Below, piece after piece: positions 1 to 6,662 of a stretch of DNA of 12,877 nt (position 1 is its first letter; each line of letters begins with the position of its first letter). The stretch lies in NCBI GenBank assembly GCA_017623265.1, contig JAGAPM010000255.1, forward strand, positions 1-12,877, read 5' to 3'. Both the position numbers and the translations under genes were made by a program. Source of the stretch: Lentisphaeria bacterium. GTDB taxonomy: Bacteria; Verrucomicrobiota; Lentisphaeria; Victivallales; UBA1829. The notes under the pieces are model-generated. The model made no database searches and was not told the DNA's origin. It was given only the letters and a program-made list of their open reading frames with translations.

Positions 1-1
1 C

Positions 2-1000
2 CATCGTCTGCTCAAATGGGATCCCGTGAACAGTTCTTTTGTCCATGGGAAAGATGATCCGGTTCTTGGACAGCTTTTCGTGATCGATGAAGCCTCCATG
101 CTGGATCTGCCGCTGGCTGTGGCTTTGTTCCGCGCCATTCCCACCGGATCCACGGTAGTTATTGTGGGCGACCCTGACCAGCTGCCATCCGTCGGACCCG
201 GCAATGTGTTGAACGATCTGATCGATGCCGATATTTGCCCTGTCACCAAGCTGACAAAGATCTTCCGTCAGGGGGATGGTTCCGGTATCATCCTTGCCGC
301 CCATGCCGTTAATGCCGGAATTAAGCCGGAGCTGACCCGGACTTCCGGTGAGATCCGGGATTTTTACTGGATCGAAAAAGATGAGCCTTCCGAAGCGGCA
401 GATATCATTCTGCGAATGATCACGGATCGGATCCCCGCCCGTTTCGGGTATGATCCGGTGCGGGACGTGCAGCTGCTCTGCCCCATGAACCGGGGCGAAT
501 GTGGAACGATTGAGATGAACCGGCGTTTGCAGGAGTTACTGAATCCCGGCGAAAAGCCGCAATTCCAGATCGGTGACCGCATTTTCCGGGAGGGGGACAA
601 AGTTATGCAGATCGCCAATAATTATGATAAAAACGTGTTTAACGGCGATATGGGTTTTTTGATGAAGGTCGATTCCGGGAAGCGGGTGTTTTGGGTGGAT
701 TTTGACGGCATCCGTGTGGAATATTCCTTTGACGATGCAGACCAGATCACTCTTGCTTACGCTGTTACGGTCCATAAATCCCAGGGCAGCGAATACCCGG
801 TGGTGGTCATGCCGCTGCTGTCCAGTCATTTTGTTATGCTGCAGCGGAATCTGCTTTATACGGGGATGACCCGTGCAAAAAAACTGATGATTCTGGTCGG
901 TTCCACCAAGGCAGTCTCCATGGCGGTCCGGAATTTTGTGCGGGAACCCCGTCATTCACTTCTTTTTACCAAACTGCAAACCAAGGTGAGATTACCATGA
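2..1000 (+). CDS. recD2: RecD2-type ATP-dependent DNA helicase (5'-truncated by window edge)
   Basis: This is a superfamily 1B 5'-3' DNA helicase of the RecD2/RecD-like family, expected to act in DNA repair in the cytoplasm. The reading frame is open from base 2, before the first ATG at 26, so the gene starts outside the window; 332 residues are visible against about 720-800 for the family. Visible landmarks in order are an IHRLL-like helicase segment at the very start (HRLLKWDP), Walker B/motif II (FVIDEASMLDL), motif III (VGDPDQLPSVGPGN), motif IV (FRQGDGS), an SH3-like insert region (REGDKVMQIANNY), motif V (TVHKSQGSEYPVVV) and motif VI (LLYTGMTRAKK). The Walker A domain and N-terminal helix-hairpin-helix region lie upstream. 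The stop overlaps the next gene's start as ATGA, so the two are probably translationally coupled. The family call is secure; the exact subfamily is slightly less so because half is missing. Confidence 0.93.
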   Translation, partial: HRLLKWDPVNSSFVHGKDDPVLGQLFVIDEASMLDLPLAVALFRAIPTGSTVVIVGDPDQLPSVGPGNVLNDLIDADICPVTKLTKIFRQGDGSGIILAAHAVNAGIKPELTRTSGEIRDFYWIEKDEPSEAADIILRMITDRIPARFGYDPVRDVQLLCPMNRGECGTIEMNRRLQELLNPGEKPQFQIGDRIFREGDKVMQIANNYDKNVFNGDMGFLMKVDSGKRVFWVDFDGIRVEYSFDDADQITLAYAVTVHKSQGSEYPVVVMPLLSSHFVMLQRNLLYTGMTRAKKLMILVGSTKAVSMAVRNFVREPRHSLLFTKLQTKVRLP

Positions 1001-1878
1001 AAGAAAATACCCCCTTTGCCTATACTCCGGTCAATTATACATTCCCTCTGAAAAAGATCGCACCGAAAGCCACGGTTGTTTCCATCGGATCCTGTTTTGC
1101 AGTGGATGTGATCGGCAAACTGTTCGGGGCAGGGGTGTATGGCAGACAAAATCCCAACGGGATCCTGTATCATCCTTATGCGATCGCAGAAGCATTGCAG
1201 CGGATCGATCTGGACTACACGGCGGACGACTTTTTTGAATTCAATGGTCTCTGGCACAGCTGGCGGCATCATGGTTCTTTTTCAGCGCCGACCTGCAGTG
1301 AGATCCTGGAAAAAACAGAACTGGCGCGCAAAAATTTTCTGAAGGCTTTGAAAAAAGCGGATGCCTGTTTTATCACCCTTTCCAGTGCCGTACAGTATTG
1401 GCATATTCCCTCCGGCAGATATGTGGCGAATTGCCATAAGGTGCCGGGGAATGAGTTTGAGCGCCGTCTTTCAACAGCGGAGATGTGTTCTGCCGCAACG
1501 GTTGCCGCCTGCCGGAAGATCCGGGAGATCAACCCCGCTTGCAAATTGATCTTCACTTTGTCTCCGGTGCGGCATTATCCCGGAGAACTGACCTTGAACG
1601 CCATCAGCAAGGCCCGGCTGCTGAACGGGATCTATCATGCGCTGGAAAAATTCGGGAACGCCGCATATTTTCCTGCCTATGAGATTCAACTGGATGAACT
1701 GCGTGACTACCGCTATTTTTCGGACGATATGCTTCATCCTGCCGAATCGGCAAAGAAGATTATTCTGGACCGTCTTCTGGAGACCTGTTTTGAACCGGGC
1801 GTGCGATCGCTTTATCTGGAAACGGAAGAAAAACGCCGTGCTTCCGCGCACATTCAACTGCATCCGGAAGGAAAATAA
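997..1878 (+). CDS. GSCFA-domain protein (SGNH-like hydrolase/acyl-transfer fold)
   Basis: This is a 293-residue protein of the GSCFA family, named for the N-terminal motif seen here at residues 31-35 (SIGSCFA). The family belongs to the SGNH/GDSL-like esterase group. Ser32 is the expected nucleophile, and the C-terminal DDMLHP (residues 243-248) gives the Asp-x-x-His of the catalytic dyad. A conserved-looking core segment, TLSPVRH, lies between them. No signal peptide or membrane segment is visible, so it is probably cytoplasmic. The start at 997 overlaps the recD2 stop by four bases and has an AAGGTGAG ribosome site (983-990) at good spacing. The synthase-like gene starts three bases after its stop, so both are likely made together. 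The substrate is not known for the family; an O-acyl ester on a glycan or small molecule is a guess. Confidence 0.88.
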   Translation: MKENTPFAYTPVNYTFPLKKIAPKATVVSIGSCFAVDVIGKLFGAGVYGRQNPNGILYHPYAIAEALQRIDLDYTADDFFEFNGLWHSWRHHGSFSAPTCSEILEKTELARKNFLKALKKADACFITLSSAVQYWHIPSGRYVANCHKVPGNEFERRLSTAEMCSAATVAACRKIREINPACKLIFTLSPVRHYPGELTLNAISKARLLNGIYHALEKFGNAAYFPAYEIQLDELRDYRYFSDDMLHPAESAKKIILDRLLETCFEPGVRSLYLETEEKRRASAHIQLHPEGK

Positions 1879-1881
1879 AAT

Positions 1882-3726
1882 ATGAGTGGGCTCGCCGGAT
1901 ATATCAGAAAGAACGGAAATGCGGATGAAACTCTTCTGCTCCGTATGGCAGATGCCATGCACCAGCGGGGACCGGACGACAGCGGGATCTTTCTCGACCG
2001 GAATATCGGGCTTGCTCATACCCGCCTTGCTGTGATCGATCAGACAGAGACGGGCCATCAACCGTTCCAGTCCCCGGACGGCAGATACACACTCGTTTTC
2101 AACGGGGAGATCTTTAATGCCGCCGAACTTCGGAAACAGGTTCTCGGCGACTATTCTTTCCGTTCTTATTCGGATACCGAAGTCCTGCTTGCGATGCTCA
2201 TCAAGTTCGGCTTTTCTGCTGAAACCTTGCAGAAACTCAACGGATTTTTTGCATTCGCGCTCTATGATAAGCGGGAAAAAACTCTGTTTCTCGCTCGGGA
2301 CCGTTTCGGTGTCAAACCCCTGTTTTACTTTGCCAACGGTGAGGATTTTGCTTTTGCAAGCACGCTGGAAGCCTTGAAACAGACCCCGTTTTTCAACAGG
2401 AAGGCGTACCGGAAAGATGCGCTGCTGGATTTTCTCTCGCTTCAATATATTCCCCGGGAAAAAACGATTTATGAAAATGTATTCAAACTGCTGCCGGGGC
2501 ATACGCTCACATGGAAGAACGGCTCGTTCAGCCTTGACCGCTGGTACACACCGGATTTCCGCGAGAGAAAGATTTCCTATAAAGATGCCTGTTCCGAATT
2601 GACAGACCTTGTGACCGCATCCGTCCGGCGGGCATTGACTGCCGATGTCCCGTTGGGTATCTTCCTTTCCGGTGGTTTGGATTCTGCCATTACCGCCGCA
2701 CTGGCGATACGCCTTGCCGGGCAGAAGCTGCCGCTCTATTCGGTCGGGTTCAGTGATCCGAGATACGATGAACTGGATCATGCCCGTGAAACTGCCGCTT
2801 TTCTGATGGAACAATCCGGAAAAAAACTGGAACACCGGACGGTACAGGTGGAAAGTGCGTATGCTCTTGATCTGCTGCGGAATTTGATCCGTCAGTCCGG
2901 CGAGCCGTATGCAGATGCTTCACTGCTGCCGTTTTCCCGGTTATGTGCCTTTGCCAAAGAAGATATTTCTGTTGCATTGACCGGGGACGCCGCAGATGAA
3001 TTTTTCTACGGTTACGACCGTTACCGTGCCATGCGCCTGTTCCGGCTTGCCCGGATCTTTCTGCCGTGCGGCTTATTGCATTTCTTTGTGCCGAAGGGAA
3101 AAGGAGAGCGTACTTTTTCCGGCAGAGCGGAACGGTTTCTCCGGATCGCCCGGGTGTCGGATGAACGGAGCCGTTATCTTTCAATTGTGACGCATGATGC
3201 CAGAAAATATTTCAAGGATCTGTTTCTGGAAGAATTATACAGTGGAGGAGTCGGAATGCCCGGAGAAGCACCGGATCCCGCAGATTCTGCCGCACGATTT
3301 GATTTGCTGACATATTTCCCCGGTGATGTCCTGACAAAATCCGACATCGGTTCCATGAGTGCCGGACTTGAGGTCCGCTCCCCGTTTCTGGATCATCCGG
3401 TTGCAGATTTTGCCTTTTCCCTGCCGGCGGACTACAAACTTTGCGGCAGAAAAAGAAAACGCATCCTCGCAGATGCGTTCAAAGATGTTCTGCCACCGGG
3501 ATTGGCAAGCCGTCCGAAGCGTGGCTTCGGAGTGCCGGTGGGCGAATGGCTCCGGGGTGACTGGCATGATGAAATGAAACGGCTGCTGTTGAATCTTCCG
3601 CAGGAGATATTCCGCCGCGATACCATCGCAAGGCTGATCGCCGAACATGACTCCAGACATGCAGATCACACGTATATGCTTTATTCTCTGCTGGTTTATG
3701 CGTTGTTCGCCGAGTCGGAAAGCTGA
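1882..3726 (+). CDS. asnB: Asparagine synthase-family amidotransferase with Cys2 replaced by Ser
   Basis: This 614-residue protein has the full two-domain layout of glutamine-dependent asparagine synthetase (AsnB). The N-terminal class II glutaminase domain (about 1-190) keeps the glutamine-pocket residues: Arg48 (HTRLAVID), Asn74-Gly75 (FNGEIFN) and Asp98 (SDTEV). The C-terminal synthetase domain has the ATP PP-loop SGGLDS (263-268), TGDAADEF (367-374), an EVRSPFLDHP segment and RPKRGFGVP (from 544). The nucleophile Cys2 of the usual MCG start is missing: the protein begins MSGLAG. A TAA two codons upstream in frame rules out an earlier start, and GGAAGGA (1866-1872) supports ATG at 1882. 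Glutaminase activity should therefore be lost or very low, leaving ammonia-dependent synthesis or a different acyl-adenylate-using reaction. It follows the GSCFA gene by three bases. The gene symbol denotes the family, not proven asparagine synthesis. Confidence 0.88.
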   Translation: MSGLAGYIRKNGNADETLLLRMADAMHQRGPDDSGIFLDRNIGLAHTRLAVIDQTETGHQPFQSPDGRYTLVFNGEIFNAAELRKQVLGDYSFRSYSDTEVLLAMLIKFGFSAETLQKLNGFFAFALYDKREKTLFLARDRFGVKPLFYFANGEDFAFASTLEALKQTPFFNRKAYRKDALLDFLSLQYIPREKTIYENVFKLLPGHTLTWKNGSFSLDRWYTPDFRERKISYKDACSELTDLVTASVRRALTADVPLGIFLSGGLDSAITAALAIRLAGQKLPLYSVGFSDPRYDELDHARETAAFLMEQSGKKLEHRTVQVESAYALDLLRNLIRQSGEPYADASLLPFSRLCAFAKEDISVALTGDAADEFFYGYDRYRAMRLFRLARIFLPCGLLHFFVPKGKGERTFSGRAERFLRIARVSDERSRYLSIVTHDARKYFKDLFLEELYSGGVGMPGEAPDPADSAARFDLLTYFPGDVLTKSDIGSMSAGLEVRSPFLDHPVADFAFSLPADYKLCGRKRKRILADAFKDVLPPGLASRPKRGFGVPVGEWLRGDWHDEMKRLLLNLPQEIFRRDTIARLIAEHDSRHADHTYMLYSLLVYALFAESES

Positions 3727-4523
3727 ACCGTCAAACTGCCGTCTTCGCTGCGGACTGTGGTATAGATCCTGCCCGGCAGATAATCGGCATAGCCTTTGAG
3801 ATCAGCTGCCGGATCCGGTTGTCCATAACGGTAAAGCGGTCTCTGTTCCGGCGGAAAATCAATATATGTTTCCATAAACCACTTGGAGAAAGCATTCATT
3901 TCATCTTCATCGGCAGCCAACGCCTCGCTCATCAGGGAGGTGTCCATGAGGATGTATGGAATTTTGATGCTGTTGAACTGGGCAACCTGTTTCTGAGTGG
4001 GGGTGCCCAGTACGATCAGACCGTCCAGATTGCGCTTGTAGTTCAGCCAGTGACGCAAACTCAATCCGCCGTCAAAGTTCATCCCGATGATCATGCTGTA
4101 CCCCGCCCGTTCCAGAGCCCGGTTCAGAGGATAGAGGATCCCGCCGTAGGCAAAGGGACTCAGGTTCAATACAAAAACTGCGATCCGGTAGAACCGGGCA
4201 GGGCGGATATCCGCCGAAACATAAACCCCTTTTTTGGGGATGGATTCAATGTAATTCAATGATTGCAACCCCTGTAGAGCAGAAAGAACGACCTGTACGC
4301 TGACACCGTATTTTTTCGCCAGTGCCCGCATGGAGGGAAGTTTGGATGCCGGACGGTATTCACCGTCAAAGATCCGCTTGATAATGTCATTCGCCACCGT
4401 CATGTATTGCGGTGAAAAAACTGACTGATCCGACCGTGCTTTTTCTGCAAAGAACAGCCCGCGTTGAGCAGTGTTTTCCTGCTGCTGGCGCAAACGCTTC
4501 GGCACATTTTTCATGATGCGCAT
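3696..4523 (-). CDS. GntR-type transcriptional regulator with short LacI-like effector domain
   Basis: This is a 275-residue DNA-binding regulator. Residues about 39-102 match the GntR winged helix: a helix around YMTVANDIIKRI, the GEYRPASKLPS turn, the helix-turn-helix ALAKKYGVSVQVVLSALQGL, and a wing ending KKGVYV. From about 110 it resembles the start of a LacI/GalR sugar-binding fold (RIAVFVLN, RALERAGYSMIIG, LDGLIVLGTP, IPYILMD). That region is only about 165 residues against about 270 for a full domain. An unusual 35-residue basic/polar tail precedes the helix-turn-helix. Start choice is uncertain: ATG at 4523 lies close to the AAGGA, and ATG at 4514 lies rather far. Its 3' end overlaps the AsnB-like gene by 31 bp, tail to tail. 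It faces away from the secreted gene pair across 185 bp of shared regulatory DNA, so control of that pair and of itself is likely. Confidence 0.85.
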   Translation of the reverse strand: MRIMKNVPKRLRQQQENTAQRGLFFAEKARSDQSVFSPQYMTVANDIIKRIFDGEYRPASKLPSMRALAKKYGVSVQVVLSALQGLQSLNYIESIPKKGVYVSADIRPARFYRIAVFVLNLSPFAYGGILYPLNRALERAGYSMIIGMNFDGGLSLRHWLNYKRNLDGLIVLGTPTQKQVAQFNSIKIPYILMDTSLMSEALAADEDEMNAFSKWFMETYIDFPPEQRPLYRYGQPDPAADLKGYADYLPGRIYTTVRSEDGSLTVQLSDSANNA

Positions 4524-4550
4524 TTTTCCTTAGTAGTTGAAAAGAATTCG

Positions 4551-4678
4551 GGGACTGCTCTTACTCTTACACCAAAATCAGAAAAATGCAAATCTGAAAT
4601 AAAAAAAACTTTGATTTTTTTCAACGACTTATCTTGACTTTTGGGACTTCTGCATATAGTGTAAATCAAAGTGGTCCC
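4551..4678. promoter_or_regulatory. Three GGGACnnCT elements, candidate operator sites
   Basis: The motif GGGACnnCT occurs at 4551-4559 (GGGACTGCT, plus), 4643-4651 (GGGACTTCT, plus) and 4670-4678 (AGTGGTCCC, the minus-strand form GGGACCACT). The last two form an inverted pair 18 bases apart that encloses the likely -10 element of the 4709 gene. The first lies about 30 bases ahead of the regulator's start, near a weak minus-strand promoter-like pair (TTGCAT at 4586-4591, TAAGAG at 4564-4569). The layout fits binding by the adjacent GntR-type protein with repression of both directions. Binding is inferred; only the repeats are seen. Confidence 0.45.
4634..4662 (+). promoter_or_regulatory. Promoter of the secreted gene pair
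   Basis: A TTGACT -35 (4634-4639) is followed by overlapping -10 candidates: TATAGT (4655-4660, spacing 15) and TAGTGT (4657-4662, spacing 17). Transcription would begin around 4667-4670, giving a leader of about 40 bases with an AAAGGA ribosome site at 4696-4701. The upstream DNA is very A/T-rich (4580-4625), as in strong promoters. The element also rules out the longer reading frame that starts with TTG at 4634. Confidence 0.6.
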
Positions 4679-4708
4679 CACCCAGAATTATACCGAAAGG
4701 AAAAACGT

Positions 4709-6649
4709 ATGAACTTTACTTGGAAGCATGCGGCGGTTCTTTCTCTTCTGTCCCTGATCCCGTGGAGCGGATCAGCTCAGGTGGAAAAGATTTCCGACGC
4801 AATGTACCGGGATAGTCTCAAGCAGTTTCCCATTCAGGAAAAATCGGCGAAAAATCCGTACCTGAAAGACTATCTGAAATCGTTGAATCCCCAAAAAATG
4901 GATGAGATGGCATTCGTTACCGCAACCCGCGTAGCAGCCGACCTCAACAAAAATCCCGACTTCAAGGGCAAAGTGGCTTACTATGCCGTCCCTGCCATGA
5001 GCGAACTCATGCGCCTTCCGGAGACGTATCCCCTTGATGGCAAAGCGGTTTCTCCTGTCCGGATCATTGCTGCGCAGGATGAATACGAACCCGGCTCCTT
5101 CCTTGTCTATCCTCTGGAAGAACTGGGCAAGGTTGAATTCAAACTGACTCCGTTCAAGAACGAAAAGGGCGTGGTCTTCCCCGCCGATCAGCTGGATCTC
5201 AAGGTCATCAAGGTCTGGTATCAGAACAAAAACGGCTGGTGGAGCTACTTCGCCGACACCGAACTGAAACTGATCCCGGAACTTCTCCTGAACGATGAAG
5301 ATCTGATCAAAGTCGATACGGAAAAAGTCGCCAACTATGCACGCCTCACGGAGAAAGACGGTTCCCAGTCCTATTTCTGGCTGACACCGCCACGGGAAGT
5401 GGACCACCGTTATGGTGACCCCTCTTACCGCCGCTTCGCATCTTTCCAGTGTATGAAGCCAAATTTCAAGGATGCCGCCACGCTCCAGCCCGTGACCCTG
5501 AACAAAGGCGCGTTCAAGCAGTTCTTCCTCACCGTTCAAACGAAGAAAGGACAGGCTCCCGGTCTTTACAAGGGTGCTGTCACAATGGTTCGCAAAGGTG
5601 CAGCCATCGGATCGATTCCGGTCACCATCAAGGTGCTGCCCTTTGAATTGCCCCAGCCCGCAGCATATTACGATGTAAACAAGCCGTTCCTCGTTTCCTC
5701 TTACAGCTATATCAGCTTTGATATCATCGAATCCCTGAATGGCGGTGACCGGGACCTGACCAAACAGCAGCTTTACAACGTGCTGGAAAATCAGGTAAAG
5801 CACAACCAGACCATGCACTGGGTGCGCGGTAACTCCAGTAATTACGAATACTGGTTTACCATCGATGTCATGCGCCGTTGCGGTATGAGAATGGATTACA
5901 TCATGGGGGGCTTCCCCATCCGGATCGGTGATACTCGCATGGACCGCATTCAGGATGCCAAAATCCAGCGCAAGCTTTACACCGAGAAACTGGGACCCAA
6001 GACGAGTATTTTCTTCGGCTACGGCGATGAACCCGGTGCAGGATGGGTGCGTCAGCAACTGGGACTTTTTGAAGATTATCAGCGGGAAGGTATTGACTTC
6101 GCCATTGCCGGCGGCGATCAGGTCTTCTATGCCGGTGGTCATACCTACCGTTTCTTCAATACCGCCCGCAATCCGGAAGAAGCTGCTGCCACCCGCAAGT
6201 GGAATGATGTCGGCAAAGCATGGGTTGCCTGGTATGCCTGTCAGCACGTCGGGGCAGAAAACCCGGCGTTCAACCGCCGTCAGAACGGTCTTGCGCCCTA
6301 TCTGGCGAATTACAGCGCTCTGTGTAACTACGCCCACCACTTCGGCCCTTACAACGACCGCTCCGAAACTTACAAGCCTATGGTCTTTGCCTATGGCTGC
6401 GGCGATGGCGTGATCGATACCCTCCAGTGGGAAGGATTCCGGGAAGGGATCGACGATATCCGGTATGCCACGCTTCTCAAACGTCTTGCGCTGGAAGCGT
6501 GTAACTCCAAAGATATCAAGATCGAATATCAGGGAAGAGCTGCTCTGCAGTTCATGGCGGAGATCGATTCTGAGTCGGTGGATATGAATACCGCCCGTCT
6601 GGAAATGATCGCACGCATCCTTGAGCTTAAGAACCTTTTGAAGAAATAA
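4709..6649 (+). CDS. Secreted DUF4091-type, glycoside-hydrolase-like protein
   Basis: This is a 646-residue exported protein. The true start is ATG 4709, preceded by AAAGGA and followed by a signal peptide (Lys6, hydrophobic AAVLSLLSLIPW, probable cleavage after SGSA). The in-frame extension back to 4634 runs through the promoter and is rejected. The middle carries a beta-sandwich-like stretch (QFFLTVQTKKGQAPGLYKGAV) typical of the region ahead of the catalytic barrel in DUF4091 proteins. The barrel region shows YGDEP at about 438-442, whose acidic residues are candidate catalytic groups, and WEGFREGIDDIRY at about 574-586, a hallmark-like C-terminal segment of the family. Aromatic residues are abundant. 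It probably acts on a glycan outside the cytoplasmic membrane; the substrate cannot be read from the sequence. The next gene follows after 13 bases, so the two form an operon. The family assignment is by motif recall, not alignment. Confidence 0.7.
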   Translation: MNFTWKHAAVLSLLSLIPWSGSAQVEKISDAMYRDSLKQFPIQEKSAKNPYLKDYLKSLNPQKMDEMAFVTATRVAADLNKNPDFKGKVAYYAVPAMSELMRLPETYPLDGKAVSPVRIIAAQDEYEPGSFLVYPLEELGKVEFKLTPFKNEKGVVFPADQLDLKVIKVWYQNKNGWWSYFADTELKLIPELLLNDEDLIKVDTEKVANYARLTEKDGSQSYFWLTPPREVDHRYGDPSYRRFASFQCMKPNFKDAATLQPVTLNKGAFKQFFLTVQTKKGQAPGLYKGAVTMVRKGAAIGSIPVTIKVLPFELPQPAAYYDVNKPFLVSSYSYISFDIIESLNGGDRDLTKQQLYNVLENQVKHNQTMHWVRGNSSNYEYWFTIDVMRRCGMRMDYIMGGFPIRIGDTRMDRIQDAKIQRKLYTEKLGPKTSIFFGYGDEPGAGWVRQQLGLFEDYQREGIDFAIAGGDQVFYAGGHTYRFFNTARNPEEAAATRKWNDVGKAWVAWYACQHVGAENPAFNRRQNGLAPYLANYSALCNYAHHFGPYNDRSETYKPMVFAYGCGDGVIDTLQWEGFREGIDDIRYATLLKRLALEACNSKDIKIEYQGRAALQFMAEIDSESVDMNTARLEMIARILELKNLLKK

Positions 6650-6662
6650 TCAGGGAGACAAG

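Noticed and set aside
1471..2835. 454-codon open frame on the minus strand
   Set aside because: It spans two clear plus-strand genes and their junction, and its translation matches nothing recognisable.
4578..4597. Small inverted repeat TCAGA/TCTGA in the divergent intergenic region
   Set aside because: Only five base pairs in A/T-rich DNA; likely chance.
4772..6340. 522-codon open frame on the minus strand
   Set aside because: Same explanation, opposite the DUF4091-type gene.
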